Below, piece by piece: positions 25,112 to 34,515 of a stretch of 36,496 nt of DNA (its first letter is position 1; each line of letters opens with the position of its first letter). Both the position numbers and the translations under genes were made by a program. A model generated the notes under the pieces. The model was not told where the DNA came from and did no database searches. It worked only from the letters and a program-made list of their open reading frames with translations. The stretch comes from Sphingobacterium thalpophilum (GTDB lineage: Bacteria > Bacteroidota > Bacteroidia > B-17B0 > Aurantibacillaceae), in contig CALPON020000015.1 of assembly GCA_943325195.2 (NCBI GenBank), positions 1 through 36,496 on the forward strand. Reading direction: 5' to 3'.

Positions 25112-27640
25112 TCAAAATTTCACCTGCAGTCGGACATTGACTTGGCGATTGGTCAAATAATTTGGTATCGCATACTTGTTACCTGTTACATCCGTCACCC
25201 AGGTGTAGCTGACCGTGTTCTGAATCTGAAGAAGGTTAAAGACTTCCAGATACAGCCACATCTCGCTTAAGCCCTTAAAGAAGTTTTTCTTGCTCTTGTC
25301 CCGGTCCGGTTTTAATGCATTATACGCCAGACCTGCGTCCGCTCGCCGGTATGGGGGCATGCGAAGTAATTGTGTCCAGCGCTGATGGGTGGGGGGGCCA
25401 AACGGTAGGCCGCTGCCAAACTGCAGATTGAGGTTAAACTTAATAGCAGGAAAGGCAGGTAAATGATCCTGAAAAAACAGGCCGAAGGTTACCATTTGAT
25501 CGGTTGGACGGGGGATGTAGCCTGGATCTATTTTCACACTATCCACACGTTTCTGATCGAAGGTGATGCCTCTGATAATTTTCTCACCCCCCTTATTGTA
25601 ATACACGTAATGAATATTATCTTTCGAGTATTCGTAGGTTCTCAGCACACCAATCGTTGCCCAGCTTTCCACACCCTTTATAAATTCTCCATTAATCCTC
25701 ACATCCGCCCCGGTAGCATAAGCGCGGGTATTGTTATTGGCAAAATAGCGGATGCGGACATTGTCAATCTCATAAGGAATAACGCTAGTCAGGTCTTTCC
25801 AATACGCGGCCATAATCAGTTTGAAGGGACGTTTCCACATGTTAAAGTTGTAATCCGATGTCAACACCGTGTGGATGGAACGCTGCGCTTTGACGGTTGT
25901 GTTTAAAGTGCCGTCTATCTTCCTTAACTCTCTGTAAAACGGTGGCTGATAATAAAAACCACCGCTAAGTTTAAAGAGCCAGTCACGTTTCCAATTGGGC
26001 TGGTAGGCAATGGTGACACGGGGAGAAATAACCACCTGATCGTTCACGGTCCAGTAATTACCGCGAATACCAGCCGTGATTTTTAAATGAGAGGTGTCCT
26101 TCAACACGGCATTCAGGTTGTATTGAAAATAGGCTTGGGAGCGGCCGCTGGCGAGACCCACGCGGGTTTTATAGACATCGGTCAGTATGATTTCATCTGG
26201 ACTGTAGGGTACATTAAATCCAGCGGAGTCCACCGTTTTCCATTCGCTCAGGCGGTCATGAATTGTTTCAAATTGCTGACGGGCACCCCATAGAAATTCA
26301 TTATTTCTGTTGATCAGGTGTAGGCCTTTGTGTTCAAAGTTCACCACAGATGCCTGCAGGTAATTGCGTCCATTGTTTAAGAATGTCCCCACACCCCTGT
26401 TAAAGGCTACCTGGCCAAAATTAGGCTTTCCTAAATCTGCTTCCAGTTGATCAATGAAGTATTGCCCCTGCACCGTATATATTTCCTGTTCATTGGCGCG
26501 GTAGGCTGAGCTGATGAATTTTAAACGGGTCCGCTGACTGTGTTTATAGGTCGCCGAAAGCCCCGCCATATAGGTGGTATATTCCATCAGCTCTTGGCCG
26601 TCAAAATAAACCGTAAAGCGTAGGGCATCTTTCACGGTGCCGAAATCGGTGGTTCTGTTGGCCGGAATAACCAGGTATTTATTATTATTAATGTTTCCTA
26701 GAAATTCAAGTTTCAGTTTAGGGTTAATCTCAAAGGTCAGGAAACTTTGAATATCGGCAGCACTTGGCCTGTATTCTCCTTTTGTATCAAGGCCGCGCAA
26801 AAGGTAGATATTGGTACGGTATCTGGCGCCAATACTCCAGGCCACGAGGCGGTTATTGCTCACACCTTCTACCTGCGCATTGCCGCCTAGAAAGGAAGCG
26901 CTGGCAGAACCCCCAAAACGCAGCGGCTTTCGATAAGTAATATCAAGCACACTGCTCAGTTTATCGCCATAGCGGGCTTCAAAACCCCCGGCTGAGAAAC
27001 TGATGTTCTGCACCATATTGGGATTTGCAAAACTAAGTCCCTCCTGCTGTCCGCTGCGAACCAAAAAAGGGCGGTACACTTCAATATCATTCACGTAGAC
27101 GAGGTTCTCGTCGTAATTTCCACCTCTCACACTGTAGCCACTGCTTAACTCATTATTTGAACTGACGCCCATCTGGGTTTTAATGATGTCTTCTACATTT
27201 TGTCCGACAGTTGGCAGATGTTTTAAGATCTTACTATCCAGCACGACAATTTCTTCACCTCTTTTCCGAAAATCGATAACGTCTACGCTTTTAAGATCAT
27301 TTTTAAATTCGAGCTGAACGGAATGCTGAATGAGCTGCCCGTCTACCGCAATCACGGTGTAGGTTTGAGGGTTGTGACTGATATCGAAATAAACGAGGGT
27401 CTGAATTTTACCACTTTCAATTTCAATGGTGTAAGAACCGTCCTCTGCGCTATAAACAAGCACGGTTGGTTTTTCACGAATCGCAATATTTACTCTGTCC
27501 AGTGCTTTGCCATCAGTGCCTTTTACGGTGCCACGCACAAAGGCCGTCTGCGAAAAGCTATTTCCGGCGGTTAAAAAAATGCAGACGGTCCATAGCACGC
27601 AGAGTAAATACGGACCGATTGTCGTTCGCAGTCTGCTCAT
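25112..27640 (-). CDS. TonB-dependent receptor with carboxypeptidase-like regulatory domain
   Basis: 842 aa. The signal peptide ends near residue 31 (AGNSFSQ). A CarboxypepD_reg-like domain follows (FVRGTVKGTDGKALDRVNIAI, about 33-115). The plug covers about 140-245: LPTVGQNVEDIIKTQMGV, SSGYSVRGGNYDENLVYVNDIEVYRP and ISFSAGGFEARYGDKLSSVLDI. The rest is a beta-barrel ending in the aromatic VNVRLQVKF typical of BAM substrates. I see no SusD partner, so polysaccharide uptake of the Sus type is not supported. The ligand is unknown. It is 82 bp downstream of the LTA-synthase-like gene on the same strand. Confidence 0.92.
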   Translation of the reverse strand: MSRLRTTIGPYLLCVLWTVCIFLTAGNSFSQTAFVRGTVKGTDGKALDRVNIAIREKPTVLVYSAEDGSYTIEIESGKIQTLVYFDISHNPQTYTVIAVDGQLIQHSVQLEFKNDLKSVDVIDFRKRGEEIVVLDSKILKHLPTVGQNVEDIIKTQMGVSSNNELSSGYSVRGGNYDENLVYVNDIEVYRPFLVRSGQQEGLSFANPNMVQNISFSAGGFEARYGDKLSSVLDITYRKPLRFGGSASASFLGGNAQVEGVSNNRLVAWSIGARYRTNIYLLRGLDTKGEYRPSAADIQSFLTFEINPKLKLEFLGNINNNKYLVIPANRTTDFGTVKDALRFTVYFDGQELMEYTTYMAGLSATYKHSQRTRLKFISSAYRANEQEIYTVQGQYFIDQLEADLGKPNFGQVAFNRGVGTFLNNGRNYLQASVVNFEHKGLHLINRNNEFLWGARQQFETIHDRLSEWKTVDSAGFNVPYSPDEIILTDVYKTRVGLASGRSQAYFQYNLNAVLKDTSHLKITAGIRGNYWTVNDQVVISPRVTIAYQPNWKRDWLFKLSGGFYYQPPFYRELRKIDGTLNTTVKAQRSIHTVLTSDYNFNMWKRPFKLIMAAYWKDLTSVIPYEIDNVRIRYFANNNTRAYATGADVRINGEFIKGVESWATIGVLRTYEYSKDNIHYVYYNKGGEKIIRGITFDQKRVDSVKIDPGYIPRPTDQMVTFGLFFQDHLPAFPAIKFNLNLQFGSGLPFGPPTHQRWTQLLRMPPYRRADAGLAYNALKPDRDKSKKNFFKGLSEMWLYLEVFNLLQIQNTVSYTWVTDVTGNKYAIPNYLTNRQVNVRLQVKF

Positions 27641-27722
27641 AATCGTATGTTTCCTAATCCACTCATCAATTGCTCACGCTTACTCGTTAACGAAGATATC
27701 GTCTTATTATTACGCTTTTATA

Positions 27723-29618
27723 TCACTCTTTAATCCGACCTTTATTGTTATTTAAAACCTCGTGATAGGTTTGCATAAAGGCTTTGTAGTCCCGAAACTG
27801 CGCCTCATCCAAAGTCGGATAACGGCCCAGTAACTGCGCTTGTGTTGCACTATCTCTTTTAAAATTATAGGCTTCCCGCATATTAGGACCTGTAAAGGCA
27901 TAGACCATGGAATCACTTAAAGCAAAGACAGAACCATTGGCAAATAAATAATCATGACCGCGTCTGGTATCCCGGTAGCTTTCACCGAAGGCAAAGAATT
28001 TTTTTTCATAGCCAAGATAGTTTAAAATGCTGGGCAGGATGTCTACTTGTGAAAAAGAGAGACTATCGCGGCCTTTGAGTGAATCGTCAGCTTTGTAAAA
28101 GAGAACTGGTATACTCGCAAGTCCCGCCACATGGGTATAAAAAGGGTGATCGGAGATACCTGTATGATCTGCCACCAAAACAAACAGTGTGTTTTTAAAC
28201 CATGCTTGTTGTTTAGCGGATTCAAAAAATAGACGCAGGGAATGATCGGCGTATCCTATGGATTCTGAATTCTCAAGTGCTGTCTTTCTGAAACGACCTT
28301 TGTATTTGTCCGGGAAAATATAAGGATGATGGGAACTTAAAGTGAAAATAGCCGTGTGAAATGGTTGCTTCATGGCTGACATTTTTTTTACAGAGAACTG
28401 CAAAAAAGGTTCGTCCTGGATTCCCCAGAAGCCATCAAAGTCTTGATCATTTGCATATTCATTTTTTCCATAATAGTTCTGATAGCCCGCCAGTGCGGCC
28501 CAGTCGTCAAAGTTCATGGTGCCATTTATTCCTCCATGAAAAAAGGCACTTTCATAACCTTCTTCCCCTAGTAGCGTGGCAAGGGAACTCTGCTGATTGT
28601 TGGCATATAGCGAATTAATAAAGGGATTAGGCATCAGGGAAGGAAGTGAACTTAAAATCGCGGGAATGCCTTCAATAGACTTTGTGCCATTACTAAAGGC
28701 ATTGGTAAACACCAGTCCATAATTCATTAAACTGTCCAGAAAAGGTGTAACCGAAAGCGCATTCCCGATGCCTGTATATTCTTTCCCAAAACTTTCAAGA
28801 ATAAGTACAACCACATTATCCTTTTTCTTTTGTGTTGAAGGGTATTGATGGAATGGCGAGTAGAGCCGCTCTAATTCAGCCTGCTCATAATAATTTAAGA
28901 CAGCGAGTGTTTTTTGCTCAAAGGATTTAATAAGGGTAAAAGGCGTGTTTAGTACCAGTGGAATTTCATCCATTTTAGTCATGCTGCCTGCATTGACCAC
29001 ATCAATCGGCACACGTTGCGTACCGCCTCTGATTCCCAGCGTGGCAAGGGTAAGGATGAGGAGGAAAATAAACCAGTTAAGGATAGGAATTTGCTTGGGA
29101 AAAGAATTCGGGTGGGCTCTGATGGAACGATAAGCACTTTTTAGGCCCAGGACCAGCATAATTAAAAGGAGGAATAACCACCAGAAATCGCGGAGGAATT
29201 GTGGGAGGAGTTGCGATAAATCCGTTTGTCCGCCCACCTGCTGAAACAATTCCGAAGTACTTCTTTTTTTAATAAAGGGATAATAAACCACATCAATCAG
29301 ATTAAAAATCAGAAAGATGGTATTGGTTATCATGTAAAGCCAGAAGAGAAATTTCTGATAGAAAGGCCGCCAGAAAAGCGCCAGTGGCAAAGCAGACAGC
29401 AAGATAAACAGGCTGTTGGAAACGGCAATACTAAAGGTGTCAAACCGAAGGCCAGCAAAGCAATCCCATAAAAACGCAAGTAGGCCCACCTCAGAGAAAA
29501 GTGATTTATTGGCGAGAAAAAAAAGCAGTCTACCAATGAAATACAGAAGATATAGGAGGACAATCCGCCTGAATAAAAGACTTAGCTGCTGTTTATACGA
29601 GAATTTAAAATGCTCCAG
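27723..29618 (-). CDS. LTA synthase-like membrane phosphotransferase/sulfatase-fold enzyme
   Basis: About 631 aa if it starts near 29618. The first conventional start is GTG 29489 (588 aa), but in-frame sequence upstream encodes an obvious helix (LLFRRIVLLYLLYFIGRLLFF), so the N-terminus extends further. No ATG is available before the TGA near 29670; CTG 29618 is the best guess and uncertain. About five membrane helices precede an extracytoplasmic alkaline-phosphatase-fold domain with metal and nucleophile motifs VLILESFGKEYTG, FSNGTKSIEG (Thr nucleophile), SSHHPY and VADHTG. Gram-positive relatives polymerise glycerol phosphate; in Gram-negative bacteria such enzymes often move phospho-head-groups onto surface glycans or lipids. 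The substrate is unknown. Confidence 0.85.
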   Translation of the reverse strand: MEHFKFSYKQQLSLLFRRIVLLYLLYFIGRLLFFLANKSLFSEVGLLAFLWDCFAGLRFDTFSIAVSNSLFILLSALPLALFWRPFYQKFLFWLYMITNTIFLIFNLIDVVYYPFIKKRSTSELFQQVGGQTDLSQLLPQFLRDFWWLFLLLIMLVLGLKSAYRSIRAHPNSFPKQIPILNWFIFLLILTLATLGIRGGTQRVPIDVVNAGSMTKMDEIPLVLNTPFTLIKSFEQKTLAVLNYYEQAELERLYSPFHQYPSTQKKKDNVVVLILESFGKEYTGIGNALSVTPFLDSLMNYGLVFTNAFSNGTKSIEGIPAILSSLPSLMPNPFINSLYANNQQSSLATLLGEEGYESAFFHGGINGTMNFDDWAALAGYQNYYGKNEYANDQDFDGFWGIQDEPFLQFSVKKMSAMKQPFHTAIFTLSSHHPYIFPDKYKGRFRKTALENSESIGYADHSLRLFFESAKQQAWFKNTLFVLVADHTGISDHPFYTHVAGLASIPVLFYKADDSLKGRDSLSFSQVDILPSILNYLGYEKKFFAFGESYRDTRRGHDYLFANGSVFALSDSMVYAFTGPNMREAYNFKRDSATQAQLLGRYPTLDEAQFRDYKAFMQTYHEVLNNNKGRIKE

Positions 29619-29752
29619 GGGACTCTTTTTTAATTTTACGCAAAATACGGCAATTGTCTTGATTACTCAATACTTGTGGGGACAAGTTGGCTGATTTTCA
29701 AAGTTTTATTTAATTATATTAAAAGGTTCAGCAAAATTCAGCAATTTCGCTG

Positions 29753-31666
29753 TTGGTGCACTACCGCAGCGAAGATATCCGTCCGATTTTAAAAAAATTC
29801 TGGGGCTATGACCAGTTCAGGCCTATGCAGGAGGACATTATTTTGTCCGCTTTGCAGGGGGTCGATACGCTGGCTTTATTACCAACCGGTGGTGGGAAAT
29901 CTATTTGTTTTCAGGTGCCCGGACTTTTACTGGGCGGTACTACGCTGGTGGTTTCTCCGCTGGTGGCATTAATGAATGATCAGGTACAAAACCTTAAGAA
30001 ACGGGGTATTTCTGCGGTAGCTATTTCAGCTGCCATGCAATTTAAAGAAATTGAGATTGCATTGGATAATGCTGCACGGGGTCACGTGCAGTTTTTGTAT
30101 GTGTCTCCTGAACGCCTCCAAAATGAGGTATTCAGGCAAAAAATCGGCCACTTGCCGGTAACACTCATTGCAGTGGATGAGGCCCATTGCATCAGTCAGT
30201 GGGGTTATGATTTTCGTCCTAGTTATTTAGTGATTAAGGAAATTCGTCAGTACTTTCCTGGAGTGGCTATTCTGGCGCTGACCGCCAGTGCAAACGCGCC
30301 CGTGATTGAAGATATTCAGTTACAGCTGCAGTTTTCCAAGCAGAGGGTCTTCCGGCAATCCTTCGAGCGGCGAAATCTCCGCTATGTGGTGCAGAAAGAA
30401 GAAAATAAAATTGAACGCCTTTTGAAGATTATCCGAAATCTGGGCGGCACGGGATTGGTTTATCTGCGCAACCGAAAGAGAACCGAAGAACTGGCGCGTT
30501 TCTTAAAACAGAAAGGGGTTTCCAGTGAAGCTTACCATGCCGGTTTAAAATATGATCAGCGCCAAGAAATACAGCAGGATTGGATCAACAACAAGACACA
30601 AGTCATTTGTGCCACCAATGCTTTCGGAATGGGTATCGATAAGCCGGATGTGCGTTTCGTGGTACATTTAGATTTACCAGAAAGTTTAGAAGCTTATTTT
30701 CAGGAAGCGGGGAGGGCCGGCAGAGATGGAAAAATCGCCTATTCGACTGTTCTCTTCACAGCTGCAGATGTCCAGAAATTGGAGGATGATTTTGTTTCTG
30801 GTTTTCCTGAGCTCGCTGAAATCAAACGCTCCTATCAGGCCATCTGCAACTATTTTCAAATAGCGGTAGGGGCAGGAGAAGGCACCCTGGTGGAGCTGGA
30901 CATGGACAGGATTTGTAAGAGTTATAATCTGAATGCCCGCATTGTATACAGCAGTCTGCGTTTTCTTGAAAAAGAGAATTACATGTCCCTGTTGGAAGCG
31001 GGTATTGAACCTTCCAAACTAATGTTTCTTTTTAACAAAGAACAATTATATGAATTTGAATTAAAACAACCGAAATATGAACCCTTAATCAAAACCCTAC
31101 TACGCAGTTATGGTGGTTTGTTCGACTCGTTTGTAGCCATAACGGAAAGGGATTTGGCCTATCGTGTAAAAAATTCAGTGGCCAATGTTGTCTCGTATCT
31201 CGAATTCCTCCATCAGCAAGGGATACTGGATTATCGTCCCCAGACGGAATTGCCACGCCTCTTTTTTACCATGAGTCGCATGGATGCTAGGTATCTGGAA
31301 CTTAGTCCTCAAAACTATGCACTGCTCAAAGAACGTCAGCGCCAACGCATTGATTCTGTTATCGCCTACACAAACAACGAACACCTTTGCCGGCAATCTC
31401 AATTACTGGCCTATTTTGATGAACAAAATTTCACGGATTGCGGGCATTGTGATGTCTGCATTGCCAAACGCCCCAAAAATTATCAGGTGATTCGCAATAA
31501 AATGCTGTCCCACTTTAAGCAACAGTCCATGAGCCTGGAACAGCTTAAAGAACTGTTCAGCGACACCAATGATGAACTGTGGATAAAAGTAGTTAATGAA
31601 CTGGTAGAAGAAGATTTGATTTATATGAATGGCGCCCTTTATAGTTACCGTGTCAGACAGGTCTGA
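29753..31666 (+). CDS. recQ: ATP-dependent DNA helicase RecQ, short form
   Basis: 637 aa. It unwinds DNA 3'-5' in recombination and replication repair. Walker A is LLPTGGGKS (43-50), Walker B DEAH (142-145) with the aromatic-rich loop ISQWGYDFRPSY, motif III LTASA, motifs V-VI ATNAFGMGIDKPDVR and QEAGRAGRDG. The RecQ zinc-binding cysteines are in the CRQ ... DCGHCDVC segment near 545-565. The chain ends after a short winged-helix-like region and has no HRDC domain. The start must be non-ATG (TTG 29753 or GTG 29756): an in-frame TAA at 29720 and no ATG in between. Its stop abuts the stop of the next gene. Confidence 0.93.
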   Translation: MVHYRSEDIRPILKKFWGYDQFRPMQEDIILSALQGVDTLALLPTGGGKSICFQVPGLLLGGTTLVVSPLVALMNDQVQNLKKRGISAVAISAAMQFKEIEIALDNAARGHVQFLYVSPERLQNEVFRQKIGHLPVTLIAVDEAHCISQWGYDFRPSYLVIKEIRQYFPGVAILALTASANAPVIEDIQLQLQFSKQRVFRQSFERRNLRYVVQKEENKIERLLKIIRNLGGTGLVYLRNRKRTEELARFLKQKGVSSEAYHAGLKYDQRQEIQQDWINNKTQVICATNAFGMGIDKPDVRFVVHLDLPESLEAYFQEAGRAGRDGKIAYSTVLFTAADVQKLEDDFVSGFPELAEIKRSYQAICNYFQIAVGAGEGTLVELDMDRICKSYNLNARIVYSSLRFLEKENYMSLLEAGIEPSKLMFLFNKEQLYEFELKQPKYEPLIKTLLRSYGGLFDSFVAITERDLAYRVKNSVANVVSYLEFLHQQGILDYRPQTELPRLFFTMSRMDARYLELSPQNYALLKERQRQRIDSVIAYTNNEHLCRQSQLLAYFDEQNFTDCGHCDVCIAKRPKNYQVIRNKMLSHFKQQSMSLEQLKELFSDTNDELWIKVVNELVEEDLIYMNGALYSYRVRQV

Positions 31667-32638
31667 TTATTCTATCAAGACACGCTGCACTGTGCAGCCA
31701 TTTAAGCCTTCAATTTTTAGGAAATATAGTCCCGGGCTCACGGTTTCTGGCACCTTTATAGTCTCACCCGCATGTGTTCGTATTTTTAAAATAACCCGTC
31801 CCTCACCACTCATCAGCGAAAGTTCTGTTGGCTCATCCAGATGCCTGATAACAAGTTCATGACTCACGGGATTTACAATTTGTGGAACTTCTTTATTTTG
31901 CCCTTGGTTTAATCCAAGAAAAAAAGAGGGGCCAGTGGCACCACGATATTCTACGCTACAGTCGTTATAGACTTTTATTTGCCAGGTTCTTCGCATATCG
32001 CAGCCATCGCTGCAGCTGCCCCAGCCGTATGAATAATTCAGAAGGATAAAACCTGCATTCAGGCTATCTGTAATGTTTCGCACATCATTATAACCCGTTT
32101 CCGGACTGGCAGCAATGGCACCCTGACTGATGTATACGGGCGATTGCGCAGGCAAATTCAGGCAGGTATCGGTATGAAAAAGTATAACGTCACTCAGTGT
32201 AGCCTGCAGATAGGTGTATTGCATGTTAAAGCGCTGCATGAGATTATTAATGACGGGACTTGAAGTGGGAGGCACATTGTTATAGAGTTCCTGCATCCAT
32301 AAAAGTGAAGGCGAGGCTTTAACATTCATGTTATTCATTTCCGGTACTGGATTCGTTCGCACGTTGAGCAGGTTAAAAAGCGAATCATAAACAGGCAAGG
32401 CAGTGGCATTGTATACGGCTATCAAGGCATCTTGGTAACGTTGACGGAGGATTGGATTAATTCTCACACTGTCCCTGTATGTCTCCGCAAATTTATATGT
32501 ATGCCTCAAGGCTAGGCGTGACGCATCTGGGCGGAATAAGTTGCGGATGGAATCGTTGGTCACGCAACTGGAAGGAATGACCTGGGCAGAGGCAACACAA
32601 CCAATGATCAGGAAGCAAATTAATAATTTATTTTTCAT
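31667..32638 (-). CDS. Secreted protein with T9SS type A C-terminal sorting domain
   Basis: 323 aa. The signal peptide is MKNKLLICFLIIGCVASAQ. The middle (about 20-245) is unfamiliar, largely helical in its first half, with a short Cys/Gly segment (GWGSCSDGCDMRR). The last 75 residues are a type A sorting domain: VNPVSHELVIRHLDEPTELSLMSGEG, the strand VILKIRTHAGETIKVPE, and the closing SPGLYFLKIEG ... QRVLIE. Such cargo is exported across the outer membrane by the T9SS, to which PorQ in this window belongs, and is anchored or released there. It is the last gene of a three-gene exported-protein run, 18 bases after the lipoprotein gene. Confidence 0.85.
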   Translation of the reverse strand: MKNKLLICFLIIGCVASAQVIPSSCVTNDSIRNLFRPDASRLALRHTYKFAETYRDSVRINPILRQRYQDALIAVYNATALPVYDSLFNLLNVRTNPVPEMNNMNVKASPSLLWMQELYNNVPPTSSPVINNLMQRFNMQYTYLQATLSDVILFHTDTCLNLPAQSPVYISQGAIAASPETGYNDVRNITDSLNAGFILLNYSYGWGSCSDGCDMRRTWQIKVYNDCSVEYRGATGPSFFLGLNQGQNKEVPQIVNPVSHELVIRHLDEPTELSLMSGEGRVILKIRTHAGETIKVPETVSPGLYFLKIEGLNGCTVQRVLIE

Positions 32639-32656
32639 AGGAAGTCACAAAATGGG

Positions 32657-33676
32657 TCAGGGAAAAATTCGGATTTCACGTGCATTACCGCCCGCTTTAT
32701 CCGCCCGAATACTCTTATATTCATTAAATATCACACTGTGTCCAATTACCTTTTTGATATGGAGTGTAAAACATAGTTCGCCAGTGGCAAGATTAACTTG
32801 TGGCCAGTTAAAAATACGATTATCACAATTTTTATATAAGGTATCTGTCTTTAAGCTGGGCAGATGACAACGGAAAATACCAGCATCATTGGACCAGAAA
32901 CAAAATTCATCTGTTAGGTCCACACAGAGGTTGTTAAAATGAACTTTTCCCGTTTTTGCATTAAATGGCCCACTAATGAGCGGCCGTTCTACCTGAGTAG
33001 CGGTGTTACGCTGCACAAGGGTGGCGAGACTTCCGGTGGTCTGGCAATAGATTAATTGATCTGATTGATGAAATGCTGCAAATTGCGGTATATCTGCGGG
33101 AAACATGACTACGACCATGTTCCCTTCTTGATTGACCTTTACAAGTTGAGAGCCCACGTTTTGATTGGCTTCCTTGAAGTAATAGAATCCTTTACCTTGA
33201 TAATCCCATTGAGGCGCCAAACTTTTGAAATCGCTCGTGAGCTGACTAAGAGAATCACCGTTGACTTTTATTTTTAGTATGTTATTATCGATGGTGCTGA
33301 ATACAATCCACCCCTTATTGCTAAGAGAGGGGAGGAAAAAGCCACCATTTCCTAAGAACCTTTTTGTACCGCTGACGACATCCAGATTATAGAAGGGTGA
33401 AAATCCGGTGATTGAGCCGGCAGTCATATAAATAATCTGATCAGGATTTTGCGGATTAAACGTGTAGGCTTGAATATTTTTTTCTTCATCGGCAGTGGAA
33501 TCTTGCCATCCGAAAGGCTTTGGTTCAGGAGGCAACACCCCGCAGTCGGGAATAAAGGAGGGGGGAATAGGCTGTGTGACTATTGGAGGTTCTGGTACTG
33601 GCTCATCTGTTTTTTTACGGCAAGCCATCAACAGCGAGACAAGAACGACCAACAATAAACCTGCGCGTGGTAACAT
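32657..33676 (-). CDS. Lipoprotein with TolB-like beta-propeller repeats
   Basis: 339 aa. The lipobox is LLMACRKK, followed by a Pro-rich linker (EPVPEPPIVTQPIPPSF). The rest looks like repeated propeller blades with the TolB/WD40-like pattern of a strand, an Asp and then 'Y-F' or 'I-Y' strands: IQAYTFNPQNPDQIIYMTAG, GWIVFSTIDNNILKIKVNGD, APQWDYQGKGFYYF, FCFWSNDAGIFRCHL. No catalytic motif is visible. Propellers of this type bind proteins or peptides. It is probably co-transcribed with the T9SS cargo gene. A TACCTTTA box lies six bases before the ATG. Confidence 0.8.
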   Translation of the reverse strand: MLPRAGLLLVVLVSLLMACRKKTDEPVPEPPIVTQPIPPSFIPDCGVLPPEPKPFGWQDSTADEEKNIQAYTFNPQNPDQIIYMTAGSITGFSPFYNLDVVSGTKRFLGNGGFFLPSLSNKGWIVFSTIDNNILKIKVNGDSLSQLTSDFKSLAPQWDYQGKGFYYFKEANQNVGSQLVKVNQEGNMVVVMFPADIPQFAAFHQSDQLIYCQTTGSLATLVQRNTATQVERPLISGPFNAKTGKVHFNNLCVDLTDEFCFWSNDAGIFRCHLPSLKTDTLYKNCDNRIFNWPQVNLATGELCFTLHIKKVIGHSVIFNEYKSIRADKAGGNAREIRIFP

Positions 33677-33682
33677 GGTCCT

Positions 33683-33690
33683 TAAAGGTA
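33683..33690 (-). promoter_or_regulatory. -7-like box of propeller lipoprotein gene (TACCTTTA, 6 bases before ATG)
   Basis: One mismatch to TAnnTTTG on the minus strand, six-base spacer to ATG 33676. Confidence 0.4.
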
Positions 33691-33739
33691 CAAAAAAAGG
33701 TGTTTTCGAAATAATTTATTGCGAATTTATGCGAACTGA

Positions 33740-34342
33740 TTAGTTTGAAAAGATCCATTTCAGTGCAGGTGTCAGCCATTCGTTGCGGGGGGTATAAAAA
33801 AATCCATGATGCAGTCCGGTATTTAAGGCAAGTTCTCTGAATTCGCTGATTGCCGCAGAATCTTTTTCATTTGGCAGATGGCAGGCACCGCAACTATCCG
33901 ACTTTTCGTAAATGGATAGGATTTTTCCACTGTAATTCAGGTCCGTCGACCCGCAGCAGCCGGCCAGCCAAACATAGCGAATTTCGGGATTTTTAAGCAG
34001 GGCTGAGCAAGCCATTGCAATCGCAGCCCCTTTTGATGCGCCTATCAGAGTAATATCCCGCGCCGGCACACCTGCAAGGAGCAGCTGGCGGATTTCGAGA
34101 CAGATTTTTTGTGCATAATCCGCCACTTCAGTTGTGGCTGGACGCAGCTCGCTGTGCACCCGCAAACCGCGCCCAGAAAGAGAGTCGAGAATCGCCTGGT
34201 AAAGGTAGGGACCATAACCATTGGTGGTTTCAATAGCATTGGCACCCTGTAATTCGGTAATACGACCATGTAGATAAAATACATGTTTCTGGGCTGAAAG
34301 CTGCAGCGTAAAGCAGAAAATTAGGAGTAAGAAGGACTTCAT
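33740..34342 (-). CDS. Exported alpha/beta hydrolase
   Basis: 200 aa with a signal peptide (MKSFLLLIFCFTLQLSAQ), so periplasmic or secreted. An alpha/beta hydrolase pattern is visible: HG near the first strand (VFYLHGR) for the oxyanion hole, nucleophile Ser103 in GASKGA, a likely acid Asp149 in YEKSD and His179 in LHHGFFY. Several cysteines (129, 130, 151, 154) cluster around the acid loop and may form disulfides. The substrate cannot be inferred. It is first of three exported-protein genes, 63 bp upstream of the lipoprotein gene. Confidence 0.8.
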   Translation of the reverse strand: MKSFLLLIFCFTLQLSAQKHVFYLHGRITELQGANAIETTNGYGPYLYQAILDSLSGRGLRVHSELRPATTEVADYAQKICLEIRQLLLAGVPARDITLIGASKGAAIAMACSALLKNPEIRYVWLAGCCGSTDLNYSGKILSIYEKSDSCGACHLPNEKDSAAISEFRELALNTGLHHGFFYTPRNEWLTPALKWIFSN

Positions 34343-34515
34343 CCAGATGAAGTTACCAAAAAAAGATTACTGATAGCCTTTTTCCCACTTTTCAGAATGC
34401 TGCTGGCAAAGCTTTTTTGCGGGTTTTCCCTCTCAAAAGAAAATTAAGGCCCCTTTAATTTACTCTTTTGGGATAAATGTTAACTTAGTGCTGCACACAC
34501 AAGCACAAATAGACA

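Noticed and set aside
27641-27722. SusC/SusD-type locus around the TonB receptor
   Set aside because: No SusD-like lipoprotein is adjacent, and the receptor's neighbours are unrelated to glycan uptake.
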